The notes beneath the pieces are model-generated. The model was not told the origin of the DNA. It ran no database searches and worked only from the letters and a program-made list of their open reading frames with translations. This document shows positions 39,732 through 48,077 of a stretch of 64,000 nt of DNA, piece by piece (position 1 is the stretch's first letter; each line of letters opens with the position of its first letter). This DNA comes from Planctomycetes bacterium MalM25 (GTDB lineage Bacteria > Planctomycetota > Planctomycetia > Pirellulales > Lacipirellulaceae), in NCBI GenBank assembly GCA_007745835.1, contig CP036424.1, positions 3,397,968 through 3,461,967 of the forward strand, read 5' to 3'. Both the position numbers and the translations under genes were made by a program.

Positions 39732-41258
39732 CTAGACCGAGAGCTTGAGCATCCACTTGAGGAACTTCGCCGCGAAGGGGGTCAGCTTCGTGCGGCTGTA
39801 GAGGTCGCCCACCTTGCGGATCGCCTCGGCCTGGGTCGGGTACGGGTGGATGCTGGAGGCGACTCCGCCGAGGCCCACGCCGTTCGACATGGCGACCGAG
39901 ATCGAGCCGATCAGGTCGCCCGCGTTCTCGGCGACGATCGTGGCGCCGAGGATTTTATCGCTCCCCTCGGCGACGTGGATCTTCACGAAGCCCTCGGTCT
40001 GGCCGTCGAGGATCGCCCGGTCGACGTGCTCCAGGTCCTGGCGGAAGGTCGTGATCGGGATGTTGCGGTCCTTCGCGTCATTCTCGGTGAGGCCGACGTG
40101 CGCCACCTCGGGCGAGGTGTACGTGGCCCACGGGATGACCAGCTTGCTCGCCTTCCGCTTGCCGAGGCCCAGCGGGGTGAACAGCGCGTTGGCGACCACC
40201 GAGCGCGCCATGAAGTCGGCTGCGTGCGTGAACTTGTAGGGCGAGCAGACGTCGCCGGCGGCGTAGACCTTCGGGTTGGTCGTCTGGAAGAGGTCGTTGA
40301 CCTTCACGCCCTTGCGGAGGTCGTACTCGACGCCGATCTTCTCCAGGCCGAGGCCGTCCACGTTCGGCGCGCGGCCGACCGCGACCAGCAGTTTCTCGAC
40401 AACGACATCCACCGGCCCTTCGGGCGTGTCGGCTTGCATGCGGACTCGGTCCCCTTCGGACGAGAGCCTTAAGTTCTGGCTGTCGTTGTGGAAGCGGACG
40501 CCGTCGCGCTCGAGCGCCGCTTGCACGATCCGCCCCGCGTCGGGGTCTTCGCGCGGCAGGGCGGTCGCGCCGGCGTTGACGAGGTGCACCTCCGAGCCGA
40601 ACCGGGCGAACGCCTGCGCCATCTCGGCGCCGATCGGCCCCGCGCCGATCACGCCGAGCGACCCCGGCAACTCGGTCAGCGAGAAGAGCGACTCGTTCGT
40701 CAGGTACGCGATCGACCCGAGCCCCTCGATCGGCGGCGCCGCCGCGCGGGCGCCGGTGGCGATCACCGCCTTCTTGAAGCGGAGCGTCTGCTCGCCGACG
40801 CGGACCGTGTCGCCGCCGGTGAACTCGGCGTCGCCCAGGTGGACGGCGACCCCCTTCTCCTCGCTGAAACGCTTAGCCGAGTCGGCCGGGCTGATGTCGG
40901 CCCGCAACCGCCGCATCCGCTCCATGACCTGGGCAAAGTCGACGCGGTAGCCGCCATCGAGGTGGACGCCGAACTCACTTGCGTTTTTGACACGGGCTGC
41001 CGCGCGAGCAGCGCTCAAGAGGCCCTTTGAAGGAACGCAGCCGACGTTGAGGCAGTCGCCCCCCATGAGGTTGCGTTCCACGAGGGCGGTCTTCGCCCCC
41101 AGGCCGGCGGCGACCGCCGCCGTAACCAAGCCCGCCGTGCCCGCGCCGATCACGACCAGGTCGTACGGTCCGTCGGGCGCCGGGTTGGTCCAATCGGGCG
41201 GGTGGACGTTCGCCTCGAGCCGTTGGTTGTGCTCGTCGTAAGGTTGCAGCTCGATCAT
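39732..41258 (-). CDS. FAD-dependent disulfide oxidoreductase (mercuric-reductase-like)
   Basis: A 508-residue class I pyridine nucleotide-disulfide oxidoreductase. FAD site GAGTAG (38-43), redox disulfide Cys69-x4-Cys74 (GGDCLNVGCVPSKG), NAD(P)H site GVIGAGPIGAEMAQAF, and FAD-binding YAAGDVC. The C-terminal His-x4-Glu pair is present (SIHPYPTQAEAI). It lacks the N-terminal heavy-metal domain and the C-terminal Cys pair of true MerA, so mercury reduction is not supported. It is followed by a TVP38 membrane protein (70-base gap), a pairing often seen for this oxidoreductase group; its function is not established. Confidence 0.87.
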   Translation of the reverse strand: MIELQPYDEHNQRLEANVHPPDWTNPAPDGPYDLVVIGAGTAGLVTAAVAAGLGAKTALVERNLMGGDCLNVGCVPSKGLLSAARAAARVKNASEFGVHLDGGYRVDFAQVMERMRRLRADISPADSAKRFSEEKGVAVHLGDAEFTGGDTVRVGEQTLRFKKAVIATGARAAAPPIEGLGSIAYLTNESLFSLTELPGSLGVIGAGPIGAEMAQAFARFGSEVHLVNAGATALPREDPDAGRIVQAALERDGVRFHNDSQNLRLSSEGDRVRMQADTPEGPVDVVVEKLLVAVGRAPNVDGLGLEKIGVEYDLRKGVKVNDLFQTTNPKVYAAGDVCSPYKFTHAADFMARSVVANALFTPLGLGKRKASKLVIPWATYTSPEVAHVGLTENDAKDRNIPITTFRQDLEHVDRAILDGQTEGFVKIHVAEGSDKILGATIVAENAGDLIGSISVAMSNGVGLGGVASSIHPYPTQAEAIRKVGDLYSRTKLTPFAAKFLKWMLKLSV

Positions 41259-41328
41259 CGGAGTAGCCGGTAGGTAATAATCGGTGGACAGCGGAAGAAT
41301 ACCAGCCGCTGGCGGCGAGCCTCGGATG

Positions 41329-42093
41329 TCAGTCCGGGGTGTCTTCGTTCGGTTCTTTCAGCGCGGTTGATTCCCCGAGCGCCTTCGTCGCGATCCGGGT
41401 GACGAACACCGTGACGACAACCGTCGCCGCCAATCCGACGTACAGGAGCGCCTGCTTGCCAGCCCCCCCCTCGAACTCGCCGGCGAGCAGCTTCGTCAGG
41501 TCGCCGGCGACGGCGCCGAAGTAAACGTACAGGACCGTGCCGGGCAGCATGCCGATCCAGCTCGCCAGGAAGTAGTCGCGGAGCGAGACCCGCGTCGCCC
41601 CGTACAGGTAGTTGAGCACGTTGAACGGGAAGAGGGGCGAGAGACGCGTCAGCAGCACGATCTTCCACCCCTGCTCGGCGACCGCCGAATCGATCGCCGC
41701 GAAGCGCGGGTTCTTCGCCGCCAAGCCCTGCACGAAGTCGCGGGTTGCGTAGCGGCCGACCAGGAACGCCGCGGTCGCGCCGAGCACGCTGCCGATCGAA
41801 ACGGTGATCGTCCCGAGCACCACGCCGAACACGTAGCCCGCCCCGAGGGTGAGGATCAGCCCCGGCGCCATCAGCACCGTGGCGGCGACGTAAGCCGCCG
41901 CGAGCAACACGGGCCCCCAGACGCCAAGCCCTTGGACGTACTCCAAGAACCCGGAGAGCGTCTCCGCGAGCGGCAAGAATCGGAACGCCGCCGCGAGGGC
42001 GACCACCACGACCACCAGGCCGATCAGCTTGCCCGTCGCGCCGCCCGATTGCGGGGCGGCCGCAGGTTCGGGGAAGGTGGCGGTGTCGTTCAT
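41329..42093 (-). CDS. TVP38/TMEM64 (VTT domain) membrane protein
   Basis: A 254-residue inner-membrane protein. The VTT/DedA-like core runs from about residue 60 to 200: ATVLMAPGLILTLGAGYVFG, GATAAFLVGRYATRDFVQ, LTRLSPLFPFNVLNYLYG and DYFLASWIGMLPGTVLY. One helix stands before and one after the core. These proteins are thought to move lipids or ions. The gene is read just before the FAD oxidoreductase; the protein may anchor or serve it. Confidence 0.88.
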   Translation of the reverse strand: MNDTATFPEPAAAPQSGGATGKLIGLVVVVVALAAAFRFLPLAETLSGFLEYVQGLGVWGPVLLAAAYVAATVLMAPGLILTLGAGYVFGVVLGTITVSIGSVLGATAAFLVGRYATRDFVQGLAAKNPRFAAIDSAVAEQGWKIVLLTRLSPLFPFNVLNYLYGATRVSLRDYFLASWIGMLPGTVLYVYFGAVAGDLTKLLAGEFEGGAGKQALLYVGLAATVVVTVFVTRIATKALGESTALKEPNEDTPD

Positions 42094-42124
42094 GCTTTAT
42101 TGACTCTTGGGGTACCCCGTTACG

Positions 42125-42202
42125 GGAGGCGTCTCCGACGCCGACGACGGGATGTTAGCTGTGCACGGCGTGGAAACCGTTATCGGCGTCGGAGACGCCT
42201 CC
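42125..42202. repeat. Inverted repeat GGAGGCGTCTCC type, copy 1
   Basis: 20-base arms GGAGGCGTCTCCGACGCCGA (42125-42144) and exact reverse complement (42183-42202) around a 38-base centre. The same arms occur at 47873-47892 and 47932-47951 with one mismatch and an unrelated 39-base centre. Confidence 0.8.
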
Positions 42203-42228
42203 TACAGATCGGGCTGGAGAGCTTCCAC

Positions 42229-43053
42229 TCATTTCTGCTCGTTCAGGTCCCAGTCGTAATCGAGGTAACGCACGCGGACGCCGTGGGTCAGCACCAAACG
42301 CTGCGCCTCATCGGTTGGCAGCCAGGGCGAGATCCGCTGGAGCCGGGCCCGCTGGCTCCCCCCGAAGTCCTCGCCGAACCACTTGAGGATGGAGCTGAAG
42401 CGGACGATCTTGTTCCCCGAGTCGATCTGGAAGTTTTGCGATTGGGCGAAGAAGTCGTGGGCGTTGGTGTCGAGCTGAGCGTCGAGGCGGTTCGCCACGT
42501 AGGCCTCGTTCAAGAGCCGGGGGCAACCGATCGAGGCGCAGACGATCGCGAAGTGGATCCGCGGCTCGCCGAGCTTGCGGAGGGTCTCGTGCTCCATGTG
42601 GTCGAGCGAGTACGCCTCGCCATCGACACGGAGCTTGAGATTCTTCCAGATGTGGTATCCGCTGATCCACGGGACGTGGTTCTTGATGCTGCTGGTCGGG
42701 TACTCGCGCAAGATCCCTTTGACGGTCACCGCGTTATACGCGTTGATCCAGTAGGCGAGCTTCGCGTCTGGTGAAGAGTCCGCGTCGAGATCGGCGGTGG
42801 AGAGCGTCGCCAGGTAGGCGTCGAGCTGCGATGCCGATTCGCCCGACGCCTTCCAAGCCCGGTAATCGACCAGGCCGCGATCGTTGACGTGCCGCTTGAG
42901 CAACGCATCCCAAGCGGTGTGGTCGATCGCGTCCAGCGCGACACGCTGCGCGGCGGGCGTCGCGACGCCGACGAGCACGTCGGCCGCCCCCGCCGAGGCG
43001 GCGCAGGCGAGCGTCGAAACGAGAGCCGCCAACGCGAAGTGGGGATGCCTCAT
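42229..43053 (-). CDS. Exported DUF547 protein
   Basis: A 274-residue protein with a signal peptide (MRHPHFALAALVSTLACAASAGA). The DUF547 core is seen as LVDYRAWKASGESASQLDAY, KLAYWINAYNAVTVKGIL, NLKLRVDGEAYSLDHMEHE, and the Cys-containing HFAIVCASIGCPRLLNEAY. Cys in this last segment suggests a papain-like or transglutaminase-related active site proposed for the family. The function is unknown. ATG 43053 gives the signal peptide. It stands alone, divergent from the phosphatase at 43269. Confidence 0.85.
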   Translation of the reverse strand: MRHPHFALAALVSTLACAASAGAADVLVGVATPAAQRVALDAIDHTAWDALLKRHVNDRGLVDYRAWKASGESASQLDAYLATLSTADLDADSSPDAKLAYWINAYNAVTVKGILREYPTSSIKNHVPWISGYHIWKNLKLRVDGEAYSLDHMEHETLRKLGEPRIHFAIVCASIGCPRLLNEAYVANRLDAQLDTNAHDFFAQSQNFQIDSGNKIVRFSSILKWFGEDFGGSQRARLQRISPWLPTDEAQRLVLTHGVRVRYLDYDWDLNEQK

Positions 43054-43268
43054 CGGACTCGTGCGGAGATAAAGGTCGGGAGCGTAAGCACTGACTGAAC
43101 CTACGAGCATGATCGGTCGGGGTTCGCCCGGGCGAGGCCAAGCGGGCGCCTCGCCCGTCGGCAGCGTGAGGCGGCTCACAACCCCGGCTGGGCGGCGGAG
43201 CCCCGTGTGACCTACGTTACCGACTCTCCGCCCCACGATCAGCCGTCCCCCATCGTAACCCGCTTCCC

Positions 43269-43925
43269 ATGCCGCGACTCCTGGCGATCGGCGATATCCA
43301 CGGCTGCTCCGCGGCCCTGCGGGCGTTATTGGACGCGGCCGAGCTGAGCGACGGCGACCGGATCGTCACGCTGGGCGACTACGTCGATCGCGGCCCCGAC
43401 TCTTGCGGCGTGATCGAGACGCTCCTCGCGTTAGAAGCGGCCGGGCGTCTCATCCCGCTGCTGGGCAACCACGAGGAGATGCTGCTCGGCGCCCTGCGGG
43501 GGACCTACTCACTCGCCGCCTGGCTCCAGCACGGCGGGGTCGCGACCCTCAAGTCATACAACGCCAAGCGCCTCGACGACGTGCCGGCGGAACACGTCGC
43601 GTTCCTCGACCGCTGCCTGCCGTACTACGAATCCGAAGAGGCGATCTTCACGCACGCCAACTACGTCGCCGACGAGCCCCTCAACCGCCAGCCGGCTGAT
43701 GCCCTCCGTTGGCAGAGCCTGCACGAGCACTTCCCGGAACGGCACGCCTCGGGCAAGCGGGCGTTCGTGGGGCACACGGCCCAGCCTGACGGTGACCTCT
43801 TGGACGCGGGGCATCTCGTCTGCCTCGATACGGCTTGCTGCCGGAGTGGATTGTTGACGATGTACGACGTCCGCACGAACGAGAGTTGGCAGGCCGACAT
43901 CACGGGCCAACTGGCCCCGTTATGA
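43269..43925 (+). CDS. PPP-family serine/threonine or dinucleotide phosphatase
   Basis: A 218-residue metallophosphatase of the PPP family: GDIHG (8-12), GDYVDRGPDS (36-45) and GNHEEM (66-71), then a late His in FVGHTAQPDG. Two metals are bound by Asp9, His11, Asp37, Asn67 and later His. Bacterial relatives (PrpA, PrpE, PphA) dephosphorylate proteins or cleave diadenosine tetraphosphate; which applies is not clear. Cytoplasmic. Its stop codon is 223 bases before the ABC permease gene, which has its own upstream region. Confidence 0.87.
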   Translation: MPRLLAIGDIHGCSAALRALLDAAELSDGDRIVTLGDYVDRGPDSCGVIETLLALEAAGRLIPLLGNHEEMLLGALRGTYSLAAWLQHGGVATLKSYNAKRLDDVPAEHVAFLDRCLPYYESEEAIFTHANYVADEPLNRQPADALRWQSLHEHFPERHASGKRAFVGHTAQPDGDLLDAGHLVCLDTACCRSGLLTMYDVRTNESWQADITGQLAPL

Positions 43926-44148
43926 CGGTTGGCTCACCCGGAGGGCCGCCTCCCCCCGAGCTGGCCACCCCGAGTGACACCCCTACGGCACAGCCGCGTG
44001 ACGCGAATTGGTTGCGTTGGTCCGCGAAACGGTCGATTCACCTTCATGGGCAGAAAGGTGACTCGTCGGCCGGACGCCATCGTGAACCGGTCGGCGGGTC
44101 GCTGCCCTAACGGTTGGCCGTGCCGGCTTGGCGATCTAGACTCGCGCC

Positions 44149-44976
44149 ATGAACCGGCCCAACGCCAACCTCCCCGATCGACGCCAACGCCCGCGGGCAC
44201 GCCGCTGGCTGCGTTGGCTGGCGCCCCTGCTGGTCGCCGTGCTGCTGCTGCTCGGCTGGGAGGCCTTCGTCCGGCTGCGCGAGGTGCCCGAGTACCAGCT
44301 GCCGGCGCCCTCGCTGATCGCCGAGACCGTGCGATCGGAGTGGTCGACCCTCGGCCCCGCTTGGCTGGTGACCGTGCGAACGATGGCGATCGCGCTGGCC
44401 GCCGCGGTCGTGGGGGGCGTGCTGCTGGCGGTGCTGTTCTCGCTGTCGCCCGCGGTCGAGCTGAGCCTGTTCCCGTACGCCGTCGTGCTGCAGGTGACGC
44501 CGTTGGTCGCCGTCGCGCCGCTGCTGATGATCTGGGTCGGGGTCGAGCGGACGTGGCTGGTGCTGATCCTTTGCGCGTGGATCGTCGCCTTCTTCCCGAT
44601 CCTGGCGAACACGACTGTCGGGCTCCGCAGCGCCGACCCCGGCCTCCGCGACCTGTTCGACCTCTACGGCGCCACGCGGTGGCAACGGCTGCGGCGGCTG
44701 CTCGCGCCGACCGCCCTGCCCTACTTCCTCGCTGGACTGAGGACGGCGGTGAACCTGAGCCTGGTCGGCACGGTGGTCGGCGAGTTCGTCACCGGCGCGA
44801 GCGGGGCCCAGTCGGGGCTGGCCGCGGCCATCTTCGAGGGGACTTACCGCCTCGACACGCCGTTGATGTTCGCTGCGCTCGGGCTGATCTCGCTGACCGG
44901 CGTCGCCTGCTACTTCGTGACCCACACGCTCAGCAACTGGCTGCTGGCGGGCTGGCACGAATCGGCGGCCGGCTAA
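44149..44976 (+). CDS. ABC transporter permease (NMT1/THI5-type system)
   Basis: A 275-residue inner-membrane permease of the SsuC/TauC/ThiX type (BPD_transp_1). About six helices: LAPLLVAVLLLLGWEAFV, MAIALAAAVVGGVLLAVLF, PYAVVLQVTPLVAVAPLLMI, TWLVLILCAWIVAFFPIL, then the cytoplasmic coupling loop near DLFDLYGATRWQRLRRLLAP, followed by LSLVGTVVGEFVTGASG. It reads with the binding-protein gene 51 bases downstream. The partner ATPase gene is not next to it, so it must be shared or elsewhere. Confidence 0.87.
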   Translation: MNRPNANLPDRRQRPRARRWLRWLAPLLVAVLLLLGWEAFVRLREVPEYQLPAPSLIAETVRSEWSTLGPAWLVTVRTMAIALAAAVVGGVLLAVLFSLSPAVELSLFPYAVVLQVTPLVAVAPLLMIWVGVERTWLVLILCAWIVAFFPILANTTVGLRSADPGLRDLFDLYGATRWQRLRRLLAPTALPYFLAGLRTAVNLSLVGTVVGEFVTGASGAQSGLAAAIFEGTYRLDTPLMFAALGLISLTGVACYFVTHTLSNWLLAGWHESAAG

Positions 44977-45027
44977 CCCACGCGCCTCCCTGGTGGTACA
45001 TTGAGTGGGCCCGAACCCGAACTAACG

Positions 45028-46038
45028 ATGCGCCCCCTGCTCGCCCTCCTCCTGCTCTGCCTTGTCACCGCCGCGCCCGCGGCGGAGCGGGTGACGCTCG
45101 CGCTCAACTGGAAAGCACAGCCCGAGCTGGGCGGCTTCTACCAGGCGCTGGTCGCCGGGCACTATGCGGAGCGTGGGCTCGACGTCACGATCCGGGTCGG
45201 CGGGCCGATGGTCAACAACCGGCCCCTGCTGCCCGTCGGCCAGATCGACTTCCTCGTCGGCACGAACCTGCTGCAAGCGTTCGACGCCGTGAAGCAGGGC
45301 ATCCCGACGCGCGTCGTCGCCGCGATGCTGCAGAAAGACCCGCAGTGCCTGCTCGCCCACGGCGACGGTCCGCACCGCACTTGGGACGACCTCAAGCGGG
45401 CGCCCCTGCTGATGGGCGCCCCGGGTCGGCACAGCTTCTTCCTCTGGATGGAATCGGCCCACGGCTTCCGGCGTCCGCTGCTGCGGCCCTACAACCACAG
45501 CCTCGCGCCCTTCCTCGTCCACAAGGACTGGGCCATGCAGGGCTACGCCACCGCCGAGCCGCGACGCGTGGTCGAGGCGAATGGCGTCGAGCCACGCGTC
45601 TTCCTGCTGGCCGATCAGGGCTGGGCGAGCTACTCCACACTGATCGAGACCCGCCAGGGGCTGATCGACGACCGGCCCGAGGTCGTGCAGGCGTTTGTCG
45701 ACGCCTCGATCCTCGGATGGTGCGAGTACCTGCACGGCGACTCGGCGGCCGCGAACGAGCGGATCCTCGCCGAGAACCGTGACATGACGCCCGAGCAGAT
45801 CGCCTTCTCGATCGCCAAGATGCGAGAATGGGGCCTCGTCGACTCGGGCGACGCCTTGGCGCTCGGCGTCGGGGCGCTCGACGGCGAGCGCGTCGCCACG
45901 TTCCACCAGCAGATGGTCGACGCCGGGCTCTACAAGCGGGGCGAGATCAACCCGCGCGACGCCTTCACCGACCGCTTCGTCAACCGCGGCGTCGGTCTCG
46001 ACCGGCGGCCGACCCGCGCGGCGACAACCAGTCCATAA
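45028..46038 (+). CDS. ABC substrate-binding protein, NMT1/THI5 family
   Basis: A 336-residue periplasmic binding protein with a signal peptide (MRPLLALLLLCLVTAAPAA). The mature start RVTLALNWKAQPELGGFYQA is the NMT1/THI5-like signature, which in thiamine-precursor binders binds aminopyrimidines. Later QIDFLVGTNLLQAFDAVKQG and PTRVVAAMLQKDPQCLLAH fit the fold. Start 45028 chosen for the signal peptide. Together with the permease it probably imports a pyrimidine precursor or related small molecule. No TPP riboswitch motif was recognised in the 223 bases before the permease. Confidence 0.82.
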   Translation: MRPLLALLLLCLVTAAPAAERVTLALNWKAQPELGGFYQALVAGHYAERGLDVTIRVGGPMVNNRPLLPVGQIDFLVGTNLLQAFDAVKQGIPTRVVAAMLQKDPQCLLAHGDGPHRTWDDLKRAPLLMGAPGRHSFFLWMESAHGFRRPLLRPYNHSLAPFLVHKDWAMQGYATAEPRRVVEANGVEPRVFLLADQGWASYSTLIETRQGLIDDRPEVVQAFVDASILGWCEYLHGDSAAANERILAENRDMTPEQIAFSIAKMREWGLVDSGDALALGVGALDGERVATFHQQMVDAGLYKRGEINPRDAFTDRFVNRGVGLDRRPTRAATTSP

Positions 46039-46094
46039 CACTCCCTGAACCCAAGCCGCCCCCGCGCGGCGACTCATCCGAACCGGAGCTCCCC

Positions 46095-46679
46095 ATGCGT
46101 TCCCTGTCTCTGCTGACCCTCTGCGCCATCACCGCCCTGATCGGTTGCAAAGAACCGGGGCCCAAGGTCGCTCCGGAACAGCTGCCCAAATCGCTGTCCC
46201 TGCTGGAATCGCAGACCGAGGAGATCCTCGCGGCGTTCGACGAAGAAGATCTCGAAGCGGCCGACCACGTGATGCACAACCTGGGCAAGGTGTACGGCAC
46301 GGTGAACCGCCTCGCTGACCAGCTGCTCGAACAGCCGCAGGCGGTCGCCCTCAAGAAGGCGGTCAAAGACCATCTCAACGCGATGGGCGAGCTGCACGAG
46401 CCGCTGCACGGCTCGGAGCTGCCCGAGGGCTTCGACCTCGAACCGATCCGCGAGAAGCTGCTCGCCAGCGCCGACGCGATCCGCGCCGCCCTGCCGGAAG
46501 ACATCGCCGCCAAGCTGACCGAAGCGGCAGAATCCCGCGCCACCGCCAAGGCGACCCACGGCGATGATCACGACGAGGACGGCGAGGATCACAACGATGA
46601 GCACGAAGGCCACGATGAAGATGCCGACCACGATCACGACGAAGAGGGCGAGGAGGCAGAGGAGGCCGAGACCGAGTGA
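46095..46679 (+). CDS. Lipoprotein with His/Asp/Glu-rich metal-binding tail
   Basis: A 194-residue predicted lipoprotein: lipobox LIGC with Cys18 (MRSLSLLTLCAITALIGC). A helical middle (about 35-150) with EEILAAFDEEDLEAADHVMH and LNAMGELHEPLHGSELPEG. The last 40 residues are almost only His, Asp and Glu (HGDDHDEDGEDHNDEHEGHD and on), a typical loose metal-binding tail for zinc, nickel or copper. It follows the ABC binding-protein gene by 56 bases on the same strand. A role as metal buffer or metallochaperone at the cell envelope is inferred. Confidence 0.72.
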   Translation: MRSLSLLTLCAITALIGCKEPGPKVAPEQLPKSLSLLESQTEEILAAFDEEDLEAADHVMHNLGKVYGTVNRLADQLLEQPQAVALKKAVKDHLNAMGELHEPLHGSELPEGFDLEPIREKLLASADAIRAALPEDIAAKLTEAAESRATAKATHGDDHDEDGEDHNDEHEGHDEDADHDHDEEGEEAEEAETE

Positions 46680-46697
46680 GCCCACCCCGTCGGTCTT

Positions 46698-47840
46698 TCA
46701 GAACGGCTCATCGAGCGACGGACTCGGCTCGGTGAGCCACTGGGCCCCGTCTTCGGTCACGACGAAGTGGTCCTCCAGGCGGATGCCCATCTCGCCGTAA
46801 GCGACGATCATCGGCTCGAGGCTTGCCACCACGCCCGGCCCGAGGGGCGTGGCGTTGCCGCGCACCAAGAACGGACGCTCGTGGATGTCCATGCCGAGCC
46901 CGTGCCCCGTGCGGTGCGGGCAGCCGGGCGTCTGGTAGCCGGGGCCGAGGCCGTGGCGTTCCAGGACCGCGCGGGCCGCGTCGTCGATCGCTCCGCACGC
47001 CACGCCGGGCCGGACCGCTTCAAAGGCTGCCCGTTGGGCCGCCTGCTCGATCTCCCACAGCTCGCGCTGCCGCGCCGTCGGCTTGCCGTACACGTAGGTC
47101 CGCGTCAGGTCCGAGTGGTACCCCTCGACCGTACAGCCCGTATCGACGAGCACCGTCTCTCCTTCGGCGAGGCGCTGCTCGCCGTCGGGTCCGTGCGGGT
47201 AAGCGGTCTGGTCCCCGAAGGCGACGATCGCGAACGTGCTGCCCCCGTCGGCGCCCCCCTCGCGGTGCAGCCGATCGATCGCCTGCACGATCTCCGTGTT
47301 GGTCATCCCCGCGCTGAGCGTCGCGTGAACGCGACGGTGGACGCCGAGCGTCAGCTCCATCGCCCAGCGGATGAGCGCGACCTCCGCCGGGCTCTTCCTC
47401 TGCCGACAGCCGGAGACCACCGGCGCGGCGTCGGTCCATTCGATCGCGGGCGCCGCCGTGGCCAGGTCACACACGAACGCGTAAGGCGTCGCCTCGTCGA
47501 GGCCGACCCGCGCGGCGTTCCACTCACTCAGCAGCCCCGCCGCCAGGGTGTACGCCGACTCATCCTCCTGCCAGAGGCGGACCTCGTCGCCGATCGACAG
47601 CAGCCCGCGGAGCTTCGGCTCCTCGAACGCCGGCGCCAGGTAGACCGGTTCGCCCTCGCGCGGCAGCACCGCCGCCAGCAGCCGCTCGCTCAGCCCCCAC
47701 CGCACGCCCGTAAAGTACCGCAGGCTCGTGCCGGCGGGGAGGAGGATCGCGTCGAGGCCCTCCTCCACCATCAGGCGCTGAGCCCGAGCGATCCGCTCGC
47801 GGCGTTCTTCAACGGTGATCGGCGGCGGCTTCGGCGTCAT
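46698..47840 (-). CDS. M24-family Xaa-Pro dipeptidase/aminopeptidase
   Basis: A 380-residue creatinase/prolidase-fold metallopeptidase. Two-metal site: Asp233 and Asp244 (VDTGCTVEGYHSDLTRT), His313 (RTGHGLGMDIH), Glu342 (SLEPMIV) and Glu356 (RLEDHFVV). The N-terminal domain (about 10-145) is the creatinase_N type (ERIARAQRLMVEEGLDAILL). It cleaves Xaa-Pro peptides in the cytoplasm. The start at 47840 (MTPKPPPITVEER) is preferred since it begins just before the domain. Converges with the lipoprotein gene (18 bases between stops). Confidence 0.9.
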   Translation of the reverse strand: MTPKPPPITVEERRERIARAQRLMVEEGLDAILLPAGTSLRYFTGVRWGLSERLLAAVLPREGEPVYLAPAFEEPKLRGLLSIGDEVRLWQEDESAYTLAAGLLSEWNAARVGLDEATPYAFVCDLATAAPAIEWTDAAPVVSGCRQRKSPAEVALIRWAMELTLGVHRRVHATLSAGMTNTEIVQAIDRLHREGGADGGSTFAIVAFGDQTAYPHGPDGEQRLAEGETVLVDTGCTVEGYHSDLTRTYVYGKPTARQRELWEIEQAAQRAAFEAVRPGVACGAIDDAARAVLERHGLGPGYQTPGCPHRTGHGLGMDIHERPFLVRGNATPLGPGVVASLEPMIVAYGEMGIRLEDHFVVTEDGAQWLTEPSPSLDEPF

Positions 47841-47872
47841 GCGGAGGTCTTGGGGTAAGGAGCCATCTTGCA

Positions 47873-47951
47873 GGAGGCGTCTCCGCCGCCGAGAGCGTGC
47901 TGCCAGCCGCACTTCGGTTGGCCCACCGGAATCGGCGTCGGAGACGCCTCC
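47873..47951. repeat. Inverted repeat GGAGGCGTCTCC type, copy 2
   Basis: Arms at 47873-47892 (one mismatch) and 47932-47951 (identical to copy 1 at 42183-42202), both flanks of copy 1 and 2 continue with TACA after the right arm. It lies in the divergent promoter region of the M24 peptidase and dehydrogenase genes. Confidence 0.8.
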
Positions 47952-48001
47952 TACAAAGACTGACGGCTGCGGATAAGCAAACGGCTGAGCTAGACAGGAT
48001 C

Positions 48002-48062
48002 GGCAGGATCGACACGATGAAGGAAGAGATTCGCCGATCCCGCCCCTCCTGTCGATCCTGCC
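48002..48062. repeat. Inverted repeat GGCAGGATCGACA
   Basis: 13-base perfect arms, GGCAGGATCGACA at 48002-48014 and TGTCGATCCTGCC at 48050-48062, just before the dehydrogenase start at 48078. Different in sequence from the neighbouring repeat. It would place a hairpin in the 5' leader. Confidence 0.65.
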
Positions 48063-48077
48063 AAAACCCCCTCCGCC

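Noticed and set aside
39732-41258. Mercuric reductase (merA)
   Set aside because: The disulfide oxidoreductase core fits, but the N-terminal heavy-metal domain and the C-terminal Cys pair are absent and no other mer gene is near.
43926-44148. TPP riboswitch before the NMT1/THI5-type transporter
   Set aside because: The conserved thi-box sequences were not found in this spacer.
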